Positions 1-9,300 of a DNA stretch of 21,245 nucleotides are shown here, piece by piece (position 1 is the stretch's first letter; every line of letters begins with the position of its first letter). The DNA comes from Pelargonium cotyledonis. Taxonomy: Eukaryota > Streptophyta > Magnoliopsida > Geraniales > Geraniaceae. The translations under genes and the position numbers were made by a program. A model generated the notes under the pieces. It saw only the letters and a list, made by a program, of their open reading frames with translations, ran no database searches and was not told the DNA's origin. The stretch lies in the NCBI GenBank assembly GCA_036897625.1, contig JAYMTA010001197.1:1-21245 (forward strand), written 5' to 3'.

Positions 1-197
1 ACATGCTAACTCATGAGTTAACGGTTAAATTGACTATGGATATCACATTAAGTGTGAAATAGAAGTCTGAATATTTAAATGGACGGGATAGAAGTCTAGG
101 TATCAAATTAGTTTTTTTTTTTTTTTTGTGAAAGTGTAGGTATTAAAAAAGTAGATATTCCTTACTTTACTTTTTATAACATTGCTTCAAACAAAAT

Positions 198-203
198 GGC
201 CCA
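198..203 (+). promoter_or_regulatory. Site II-like GGCCCA element
   Basis: GGCCCA (TGGGCC on the other strand) lies 136 bp upstream of the TFB2 start codon. Site II elements bound by TCP factors are common in plant promoters of housekeeping and growth-related genes. That fits a basal transcription-factor subunit, but the assignment rests on motif match and position only. Confidence 0.4.
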
Positions 204-210
204 TTACATG

Positions 211-249
211 TGACCCGGGCGGTTGACCCGGTGGCATGACCCGTTAGGT
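211..249 (+). repeat. Three 13-bp tandem units starting TGACCCG
   Basis: TGACCCG begins at 211, 224 and 237, an exact 13-bp period. The unit tails differ (GGCGGT, GTGGCA, TTAGGT). The second copy includes a W-box core, TTGACC, at 223-228. The block is 90-130 bp upstream of the TFB2 start codon, in the expected core-promoter or leader interval. Confidence 0.55.
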
Positions 250-338
250 CTCCGATCCGGTTTTAAAGCACCTGTCACTGCTCTCACTCCAAAACCTCCC
301 AATTCAGTCTCCGCGAAACCAATCATCGGTTTGTGACG

Positions 339-3300
339 ATGCCGGAAGTGAAGATAATAGCGAAAAATTTCATGGACATGGTGGCGTCTCTGCCTGCCAT
401 GAAGCTTGATCACCTCTACCAAAATGCATTCATATGCGAAGCCATTCTTAGGTCTCCTCTCTCTCTAATTGTATTTGATGTTTCATTATTGCTTGTTGAT
501 TGTGCTGGGTTTTTACAAATTCATTCTCAAATTCTTTTTTAGGTTTAAAAATGTGATCTTTATTGTTTCACCAGATCTTTGCCGCCTTTAGCTAAGAAGT
601 ATGTGCTACAGACGCTATACATTGATGTTCCAGTTACAGCCAAGTCAATGGGAGAATGGGTGCTTGCAGATGGCCGCTCGAAGCACAAAGTCGCAATTGA
701 TCGATTAATTCAGTTGAGGATATTTACAGAAAATGTTGACAGGGTTGACAGGTGAACTCATTTTGCTTCTACTTAATGGCCAGAAGGCTGATGAATGAAG
801 ATTTAGTCTGATACTGAAACTTACTTGTAGTTCGTTTAAGTAATTAGTTTATTAATTGTATCACATACTTGTTGTGATACATGGTGCTTTCACTTTTTAG
901 CTGAGGTTCTGTGTGTTCCATTTGCAGGAAAAAGGAAACCACTTACAAATTGAATCTCGTGTTTCAGACTAATCTACAAAAACATTTGATCCACGGGTAC
1001 GTTTGAATTCATGTTTGTAATTAAACACTTTGTATTTGTTAGTTCAACTAAATGTGCAGCATCATTATCTTTTGGTGGAATTGGATGACAGATTTTGCCT
1101 TGACTTATTTTTGGTAAAGGATTGTTCATATAAATGTTAAGGAAAGTAGGAAACATCAACATCTTGTATGGTTTATTATGATCTTATCTGATTGCAGATG
1201 AATGGAATTATTAATCTACAATGAAGTCATTGTACTGTGATTGCATCCTTAGATCACCACTGAAAAATTGCGCGCACTATCTGGAATCTAGACTAGTTAC
1301 CCTAATTGTTTTCTCATTTACCCGTACTTCCTAATTTGTCAAGTTATGTTGGGCATTTAATCTTTCGATATTGGATTGCTCTGGCAATCCTGGTCACCTT
1401 CTAAGTTTGTATCTTGTTAAATTATCCACATTGAAAGAATATGAAATTTGAGACCACTTGATATACTAGTTAAGGCATCCACATTATAGCATAAGCTTTT
1501 GGGTTGAAATGAAGTCTAACTTGTTATCATAGCTGGTTTGGTTTAGGACTAGCGTCTCGTTTGTGTTGCCTACCTATTAATTCTTGATCCACGTGCAAAT
1601 TCGTTATGTTGTCCAACTTGCACGATGAATGTTGAAATATCCCACGTTGAAAAAATATGAATTTTGAGACAACTTGATATTCTAATTTTCCCCTCAGCTG
1701 TATAGTTTAGGCTTTTGAGTTGGAGTAAAAATTAACATATCTAAATCACCGAATCCCTAATTCCCTATTACCTCATTCTATCAACAAGATGAATTGACAT
1801 CAAACTGGATATTGGATTACAGGGGAGTTTTGCCAAGGGAACCAATGCCTTCAAATATTACATTGAGGCTGCCAAGCTTAGATGATCTTGAAGCCTATGC
1901 CCTTGAACAGTGGGAGGTGAGAGTATTTCTGTTGACAGCCTTGTTTCTGCACATGTATATAAGGAAACTATATCCTAGTTCCTACTTGTCTTGCGAGAAA
2001 TGGTAGTTTATCATTGTTTAGGTTAATCTGTGTAACATCTTCTTTTTCTGTTAAACCAGTGTTTCTTGCTGCATCTTATAAATTCAGCCCAAGCTGAGAG
2101 GGTTACCAACTTCAGCTCCTCAATGATGAAGATTTTTCAAAGAGGTCTTTTGTCCCAAAGGTATTATTTCTTTCAACATGGTTACTCACTTTCTTTTTTT
2201 GCAACCCCATAGTTAGAAATCTGTATTTCATGTTATATGGTATGTTACAATAGGGAAAAAGAAGCTCCAAGACTCACTGAAAGTGGTTTCCAGTTTTTGG
2301 TATGGTAATGTGAACAATGAGTCACTTACAGCTCTTCAAATGTTCCATATTGTTTTCTTACTAAATTTGATCTGTTGAAATAACAGTTGATGGACACAAA
2401 TGCCCAACTTTGGTACATTGTCAGAGAATATATTTCTAATTCAGAGGTATGGACTGCTAAGAGTCTTTTCCATGTATTTCTCTATAGAGACTTTTTGGTC
2501 TGCAAATTTTAGTGATGGACATTTGTAACGATAATATTCTAGGTTCATAAAAGATATTTCAAGATATTATATTAAGAACTTGGAAAAGAAAATTATAAAC
2601 TCCATTAATAATTGGTTTTGATTAATATGAAATACAAATTTTTGGTATAAAAAAGTGACAGAATAGGCAAGAGAGTAGAATTTTCTTATAGTTTTTATTT
2701 ATAACTTTGTTGGCAAACTTTGCACGATAGAATATGGGAGTTAGTATATTTGTTTCAATTCATTTGGAGTTTGCCTTACATCCCTAATATAAAATCCAAC
2801 ATGGTCAGACTGGAACTAATAGTTTATCTTTGTTTACCTGATGTTTATCTTATATGTCAACGTTGCATTTTGGTGCAGGAGCGTGGTGTAGACCCAGCTG
2901 ACTTGATTTCCTTTCTACTAGAGCTTAGTTTTCATGTGACAGGAAAGGTATCAGAGATACGTTGTTCACTGGCGACATTTTCTAGCATGATTGTTTTGTA
3001 GAGTTGCTTTGTATGTGGTATAACCTTCTGATCAACGACTTTATCCTTTCCTTCTTCATTTGTAGGCGTACAATATGGATACTTTGACTGAGGTGCAAAT
3101 GGGTACGATCAAGGACCTTGCAGACTTGGGATTGGTTAAACTTCAGCAGGTTATTCTGAACTCTGTCATTCTTTTACGCAGTGAGTTGATTATCTATCAT
3201 ATACAAATTTAAGATTGCTTATAAGTAGTAACTTACTTGGGTCTGTTACATTCGTCCAGGGCAGAAAAGAGAGTTGGTTTATACCTACTAAATTAGCTAC

Positions 3301-5433
3301 TAATCTCTCAGTCAGTTTAACAGATTCCTCGTCGCGGAAACAGGTATGAACGACGACATAAGCTTTCCAAGACTGATTTTTCTTAAATAGTAGTAATTCT
3401 TTTTGTTGATTTATGTTCCATCTTTGTTGTGTTATATCCTTACTTACTCCTGAGTTGAATTCAATACTTGCCTTTTAATTTGTAATGGAAACACAAATAT
3501 TAATTAAGAAAGAAAGCGTACGGAACACACACACACACCAGCTCAATCCTTTGTGGCTGATATTAGGAATAATGCATAGGGAACATACATTTCATTGTGC
3601 CATGTGGTGCAGTAATTTGAGGTACCAAGTTCCAACAATATGCAATTGACACACACATACACCTCCAACTTTTGTATAAGTTTGACATTTTAATATGAGA
3701 GGTGACACATATAGCCTAATAGAGTTCACCCAGTACAAAAATCTAAGGAATTGTTGAAACCTAACACTAAAGTTTGGTAGACTTCAGACTCTTCAACAAA
3801 CCTTCAATTTTGACTTATTGTCGTGCTTTTTCCCTTCATTTACTTTTGACAACCATTGTCTACACTGTTCTTATTCCTTCTTTCGGAACTTTTATTTTGT
3901 TTTAGGGGTCACAACTCACAAAGATGAAAAGTTATGAAAATTTTATGGTGACAGTCTCTAATAATGTATTTTGTTCTTATTTGTACTCTCTTTTTAGGGA
4001 TTTGTAGTTGTAGAAACAAACTTCAGGATGTATGCATACTCGTCTTCCAAATTGCATTGTGAAATTTTACGGCTTTTCTCACGGTATGCCATCTAATTGC
4101 TTGGTATATTGCTTTCCAGTCTCATTTGAACTAATTTCTGGCTTCTCCTGTGTAATATGCACTTGAATTAGGAAGCATATAACTTTGCTTTGATATATGC
4201 AGGATAGAGTACCAATTGCCAAATCTTATTGTTGGAGCAATCACAAAAGAAAGTTTGTACAATGCTTTTGACAATGGCATTACAGCAGATCAGGTATTTA
4301 CAGATCTGTATCTTATCACATTTTATTTCACTTTTAAATAGTGATAATTTGCAGATACTTCATTACAATATCCCCTTGTGTTTAAGTTCTGACAGCCAGT
4401 TTGTTAATCTCTTAAAGTACATGTCAATTTCTTGCAAAGGTCAGTTTCTTTAATAATTGGATTTTGGACATACATTGTTCTCATTGGAATCTTGATAATA
4501 ATCCTCCTAAAATATGCAGTTATGATTGGAACTAGGGTTTTAATGAGATATGAGCGCACTCAGAACTGCAGCACTCATTCTGAATATAGAATAAACCTAC
4601 TCATATTTATTTATCCAACAATAAAAGTGATTAATTAAATAAGGTTACTTTGGTCATTTGAGTTGATTTCGTAATATTTGTGAATAACATTTAAAACGTA
4701 GACAGTATTTGGAAGCAAAGTTGTTATTATGTTTAGCTACTTATTGCTGTTCTGTTTTACTTTGAATCTTTGTCTACAGATTATTTCTTTCCTTCAACAA
4801 AATGCGCATCCTCGGGTTGCAGAAAAGATGCCTTCCATTCCCGAGAATGTCACGGATCAGGTCTCACTTTGTCTCAATGTTCAAACATGCAAGCACTTGA
4901 GACTAATACCGTGCCTCTGAGTCGGATTATTTAATCTATGACCCTAGTTTTTGAAATCAAACTTTTTATTGTGTACATCAATGACCCTCCCAAGACCCGG
5001 CAATGGCGGGACCCTCAGCACTGGGCCACCCACTACTCTCGTTCTTGATATGAAACTTTTTTGCCCCTTATTCTTGAAATTTGTTCAATATTATTTGACG
5101 TGATGGAATGCTGTGTGTGACAGATTAGGTTGTGGGAAACAGATTTGAATAGGGTTGAGATGACACCTTCACATTTCTATGATGAATTTCCTTCTAAGGT
5201 AATGATGAAGCGTTTCTGTTGAAGTGCAAGCTTTGTCTCACTGAAGTATCTTTGTTCTTAATACGAGTAACCCCTTTTTTTTTCTTTTTGAACAGGAGGT
5301 CTTTGAGGCTGCTTGTGACTTTGCAAGAGAGTGGGGTGGTTTACTGTGGGAGGACTCTAAAACGATGCGTCTGATAGTGAAGTCAGAGATACATATGCAA
5401 ATGCGAGAACATCTTCGCCGGCAAAAGCAGTAG
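339..5433 (+). CDS. TFB2: TFIIH subunit TFB2 (p52 / GTF2H4 homolog)
   Basis: Core subunit of TFIIH, the RNA polymerase II initiation and nucleotide-excision-repair complex; in the family it anchors and stimulates the XPB helicase in the nucleus. Exons: 339-451, 575-751, 928-996, 1823-1916, 2060-2160, 2254-2299, 2387-2446, 2879-2947, 3066-3149, 3260-3343, 3998-4083, 4203-4293, 4780-4860, 5124-5198, 5296-5433. All junctions are GT-AG and all phases agree, giving 455 aa (plant homologs are about 460). The N-terminus MPEVKIIAKNFMDMV, the blocks GVLPREPMPS and DPADLISFLLELSFHVTG, and the C-terminal stretch DFAREWGGLLWEDS match plant Tfb2 as I remember it. The last exons encode the C-terminal region that pairs with TFB5 in the family. 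The GTG six bases upstream, in frame, is not used because ATG 339 matches the family start. Exon 2 ends with a duplicated VDR (NVDRVDR), probably a local codon duplication. Introns 3 (826 bp) and 10 (654 bp) are the largest. Confidence 0.95.
1416..1725. repeat. Two diverged direct copies of a ~95-bp repeat in TFB2 intron 3
   Basis: Copy 1 is about 1416-1507 and copy 2 about 1631-1725. Both run through a CCACATTGAAA-like start, ATATGAAATTTGAGAC and ACTTGATAT, and end in a GGCTTTTGGGTTG-like segment. They differ by point changes and small indels, so they are old. The head resembles plant dispersed repeats beginning TCCCACATTG. The parent element cannot be named from this window. Confidence 0.6.
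3525..3538. repeat. (AC)7 microsatellite in TFB2 intron 10
   Basis: Seven AC units, inside the 654-bp intron 10 (3344-3997). A related ACACACAC run occurs again near 3650. The rest of this intron is AT-rich with no coding or RNA signal that I can see. Confidence 0.8.
4990..5031. repeat. Dispersed plant repeat motif in TFB2 intron 13
   Basis: This GC-rich patch in an AT-rich intron contains AAGACCCGGCAATGGCGGGA followed by CAGCACTGGGCCACCC. It resembles a very common plant interspersed motif (CCCGC...GCGGGAGC...TGCACTGGG...GCCC). CCCG and CGGG can pair over a short loop. The family name is uncertain; the recognition is from memory. Confidence 0.4.
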
Positions 5434-5670
5434 GTCAGCTGTCGGAGTGTTGCAACTTTAACTGATTGAAAACAAGATTGCTGGGAAAAAAAGAGGCATA
5501 TAGGTTGTGATCTGTACAGCAATGAGATGTTCAAATTTTATACATAAACCAATGAATTGAGTTTCAAGCACAAAATTAACAAGTACAGAATATATATGGT
5601 CATCGTTGAACTAGCACACTGATCTTTTGGTTATTATTTTTCTTTTCAGTCTTGTAGATTTATGTTGTAT

Positions 5671-5727
5671 TGATGTAGCCTAGTGGGTAAGTGTACTTCA
5701 CATTGAATCTGAAGTTTGAATGCTTAA
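5671..5727 (+). mobile_element. Possible tRNA-derived SINE head (degenerate)
   Basis: TAGCCTAGTGG at 5676-5686 matches a Pol III A-box. AGTTTGAATGC at 5713-5723 resembles a B-box (GGTTCGANNCC) with several changes, 26 bp downstream. The wording TAGCCTAGTGGGTAAG is typical of plant SINE 5' ends. No cloverleaf can be folded and no flanking duplication or tail was found, so this is at best an eroded fragment. Confidence 0.3.
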
Positions 5728-5764
5728 ACACAAAAGAATAGCATTTGGTGCAACCAAATTCCAT

Positions 5765-5910
5765 ATGCTGCACAATCCGATACAAGCACAACATGATTAT
5801 GAACACAAAACATGAGCATGAAAGATCTAACACAATAATTAAATGGGGTGTGTTGACAAAAACACGACCCAATACGATTACAAAATTTGAGGGGCCCAAA
5901 CACGCTAAGT
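5765..5910. mobile_element. Diverged hAT-MITE-like fragment
   Basis: ACATGATTATGAACACAAAA (near 5790) aligns with ACATGATTACGAACGCAAAG in the MITE at 6568-6746. ACACGACCCAATACGATTAC (5862-5881) resembles that element's CACGACCCAGCACGAT. Clear terminal inverted repeats and a target duplication were not found, so the limits are approximate. It lies just downstream of the tRNA-Val gene relative to that gene's direction. Confidence 0.45.
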
Positions 5911-5920
5911 TCATGTTCAT

Positions 5921-5925
5921 AAAAA
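5921..5925 (-). terminator. Pol III terminator of tRNA-Val
   Basis: Five T residues on the minus strand begin 7 nt after the tRNA 3' end. This is the minimal run expected to stop RNA polymerase III. Confidence 0.65.
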
Positions 5926-5932
5926 TTAACTT

Positions 5933-6004
5933 GTTGCTGCCCAGGATCGAACTGGAGACCTTCAGTGTGTAAGACTGACGTGATAACCACTACACCACAG
6001 CAAC
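5933..6004 (-). tRNA. tRNA-Val (anticodon UAC)
   Basis: The 72-nt sequence folds into a standard cloverleaf. The acceptor stem GTTGCTG/CAGCAAC has seven perfect pairs. The D arm is GTGT..TCAC, the anticodon arm is TCAGT-CTTACAC-ACTGA, and the T arm is TCCAG-TTCGATC-CTGGG. Anticodon TAC at 5971-5969 reads valine GUA codons. Internal A-box TGGTGTAGTGG and B-box AGTTCGATCC are intact. There is no intron and CCA is not encoded, as in plant nuclear tRNAs. A TATATA lies about 27-36 bp upstream, a CAA about 12 bp upstream, and a T5 terminator follows, so the gene looks active. Confidence 0.95.
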
Positions 6005-6030
6005 TCAATGCTCTATTGGTGCTTATTATC

Positions 6031-6040
6031 TATATAAATA
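6031..6040 (-). promoter_or_regulatory. TATA-like upstream element of tRNA-Val
   Basis: TATTTATATA on the minus strand ends about 27 bp upstream of the tRNA 5' end. A CAA (complement of 6016-6018) lies between it and the gene. A TATA-like box near -30 plus CAA near the start site is the usual external signal of plant nuclear tRNA genes. Confidence 0.5.
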
Positions 6041-6275
6041 TTTAAAAAATAAGTACTAACTTCTTAAGTCTCTGATTTTGGTGTGGTCTGAATTGGGCCT
6101 GGATTGAGTGGGCCTCTATGGGCTCAAACCCATTTCGATTTGATTTCGTCACTATTGCCTTGCTAGGCTTGTTTTGTCTTGTGTATTCAAACTTTTTTTC
6201 TGTTCATTTAATGGTACATTTACAATGCAACAGTCAATAGAAGAGAAAAAAATACATGACTTGTGTAATCTGTAT

Positions 6276-6290
6276 TGTGTGTGTGTGTGT
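6276..6290. repeat. (TG)7 microsatellite downstream of RBOH
   Basis: Alternating TG run in the probable 3' UTR of the oxidase gene, about 50-64 bp past its stop codon (on the minus strand). Confidence 0.7.
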
Positions 6291-6339
6291 TTTGTATTTA
6301 TATACTATATAGAATGCTAAACTCTCTTTTAATTTGTGC

Positions 6340-9300
6340 CTAGAAATTCTCCTTGTGAAAATGGAATCTGGTGGATGTATTTAGGCTATAATCTTGGCAC
6401 AGCCTTCTTAATTGTCCTGTGAGTACTGGACTTCCACAGTAGAACACACCTGCATCAACGCCACTTCATGTATCAACTTTATATCCGATCTAACGAATCT
6501 GTGGGCGCAGAGAGCCCACCCGAGTCTTATTTGTTCGTGTCTCACTCACTAAATGTTTGACTGAGACTAGAGCTGACAATTCGTGCATTCGTGTCGTGCT
6601 TAAAGTTGTCTGTGCGTTGTTGCCACGACCCAGCACGATATGACATGATTACGAACGCAAAGCACAAACACAACCCAACATTGTTAAATGTTCACTTATA
6701 TCTTTAAATGTTCGACACGGTGTTGCGACAAAAATTGTCAGCTCTAACTAAGACTTCTCGCTCTCTCTATTTAAAAAGAACACATCGTTACCGATTGTTG
6801 CGGATTCATGAGTGTTTGCCAATTCACTGAACACCTTCCCCCAATTCGGTCTTGCAAAATGCGTTCTTATCTGTTTTGAAACATGGAACAAAAGTGAAGT
6901 GAATTTCACATGACAAAACATTCTTAAACAAATAACAATGGTGAATTAATTAAAATACCCGACTTTCGGAGACAATATCAACACCATTCTTGGCATGCTG
7001 TAGTTTCTGAATCATGGCAATGAGTGCAGACCTAGCATCTCCTTCCTCGTACACACTCGTCAAGTAGTTGTGCATTTCAATCATATTCTGCAAAACTCAA
7101 CCAACTTTCATTTATATATATTGTTGAATGTTGATGCTACTACCATAGTAACATGTCGTCTTATAATTAGTTATATTAATTACATTAACGTCGTGCTCTA
7201 CAATATCGTCCATCACTCCTTTGAACCACTCGAACGAGCCTTGTTCCCTCGTTACCCAGTAAAAATACGCTCTTCCTGGACCTTTGGTCTCCGTTGGATT
7301 CTGCATCGATAATAACAACATTCTTTCATGTTACGATCCTAATATATATAGTAACATTAGTGTCATTTCGAGAATACTCGTTCATTTTAAAACAAAAAAT
7401 TCAAGAGAAGCAAAACAGTCATTTCGAGACAAAGCGTAATCATACTTACGAATGAATTAATGTTGTTAAGGATATCTTTAATGATACTAATGAATGGAGT
7501 TGCTCCGATTCCTAAACCAATCAACAAAAGTATGTCGTATCTCTTGTAATCTTGAGCAGGCGCTCCATATGGTCCCTTGATCAAGATCCTCGGAAAGCTA
7601 CAACACAAAACATTTAATCCAAACGCTATCTAAGTGTCGACAAATAAAACATGGGATTAAGGAATGGAGTGTGAATTTTTATGTTAATAGTCACCTGAGA
7701 TCTGTGGATTGGCTCTTGTTGTCCACAATGTTTCCTTGCTTATCAAGTGGCATAGATCTTGTTTCTATTCTTGCTAGCCTCCCCTTCTGCGGCTGCTCTT
7801 TTGGGGCCTCACACACCTGCAACACTTCTCGGGCTCATCAGTACAGAAACAAATCCGAACCAAGAAACTGGTTATATTTATAGGTTTGTGCATGTCACGA
7901 CCTTTGCGAATCTTGATTGAAACTCCGATGTCCAATCTCCAAGTGTTCGTATGTGCACGCTCAAATAGGGATCATCTGGAGCTGAAGTGATTGAAAATGG
8001 ATGCCTGTCATACGTAATATACACTCGTATCTCTTAGAACTTTACTATATCAAAACTGCGTAGTTATGGATTTAGTACTTTACCACTCGATGGTTGATAT
8101 GTCGGGACATTTGATGAAAAGATACATTCCACTCCGGTACTTGAACCCCATCGGTTTTGTTATGTACAGTGCGAGAACATTTCCCGAATATATGACTGCC
8201 TGCACGCACGAACGAAGATGAGTCCATGAATCTTGAATCTCGAATCTACCTATCGTTACTGACACTGATACATGCCTTGATCACATCTACGCCGTAGTTA
8301 TGTTGCTGATACCTTGCAAGAAGCCTCTCGACTGTGTACAAAAACATGGGAAACGCTACGTACATCCATGTCTGCACAATCAAGATCCGATCAAATCATG
8401 ATCTAAGTTGCAGAACTGAACTGTCCCGATAATTGCTATGTTACTTACCGTCTTTTGTTGCCAGGGCACGATGGAGAAGAGGAAGTAGCCGTGCAAGATC
8501 AAGAGAATGTAGGCTACAACGAGAAAATGATGCGCGACCCAGAAGGCGTTGAAACCCGCCAAATGGTGTAGCAATCCTGGCAACTTTATGGCATTTCTCC
8601 TGAAGGAATGCGTGGCGAGCGTGAAGGAATACGACATGATCAGCAATATGAGAATACCCGACAAGCTCGGAAAGGCCATCATCAGCTCCATATAAGTAGG
8701 CTGATGATAATTGAAGGCTGGTCCCAAGATTGTTATGAACTTGGGTTTGGGGCAAGAAACCAAGCTCGGATAGTTACAAGCCACATGAGCTATGGCGTGT
8801 ATAATAGCCCCAATTGTTATGGCCAGAGCGATTACCTTGTGGAAATTGATGTTGTCGTCGAAAGGACAGAGCTTGCTGAGGAACGTCGACCGGAGTTTTG
8901 TTAGGGTCATTCTACAGACCGGGAGGAGAACTATGGCCATGTTGAATTTCAGTGTCTCCGCCGAGGCCTTCGCGTAGCAGACGCAGTAGCCTACTATCTG
9001 AAACGTTGGGGCTTTCGTGTTCGCAGTGAATTTCCAGTTGAAAAGAGCCATGTTCGCGAGGAACCACACCACGAACAGCCAGATTCTCTTCCAATTCTCG
9101 TGCATTGCTTCCGATGTGTTCGATATGAATCTGCTGATTGGAGTTCTGTATCGTTTCGGGATCATGGCTTTGGTGAGAGAATCGGACTTGAATTCGGTCT
9201 TGGATACATTTTCGGGGGCCACCATTCCTCTAAGTAGAGTTTCTAGCTGCCACATCTGTGACTCAAACCAAGAAACAGGGGAATCAGGAAACAGGGGGGT

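Larger units (their letters stand above)
1..338 (+). promoter_or_regulatory. Upstream region and 5' leader of TFB2
   Basis: No gene lies in this stretch. It is AT-rich up to about 190, with a T-tract near 112-127 and a TATA-like TTTATAA at 173-179. From about 195 it becomes GC-richer and holds a GGCCCA element and three 13-bp tandem units. The transcription start is not visible, so the split between promoter and leader is an inference; the downstream start codon is at 339. Confidence 0.5.
5434..5932. other. TFB2 3' UTR and repeat-bearing intergenic DNA
   Basis: No protein gene is supported here. The first 100-200 bases should be the TFB2 3' UTR, although no polyadenylation signal stands out. 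The rest holds a tRNA-derived SINE-like patch (about 5671-5727) and a sequence related to the MITE in the neighbouring oxidase gene (about 5765-5910). Open frames crossing this stretch, including those entering the tRNA, have no family resemblance. Confidence 0.6.

Noticed and set aside
5202..5244. C/D-box-like pair (ATGATGA and CTGA) in TFB2 intron 14
   Set aside because: Only 43 nt apart with no terminal stem or internal boxes, too short for a plant C/D snoRNA.
5660..6008. Overlapping frames of about 75-95 codons across the tRNA-Val
   Set aside because: They read through a tRNA and MITE-like sequence and show no protein family resemblance.
6755..6791. Read-through of RBOH exon 13 to an early stop ([10 protein letters not shown]...)
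   Set aside because: A GTAACG donor after ATC G and an acceptor at 6450 join it to the family C-terminus ending FHKENF, so this is intron sequence.
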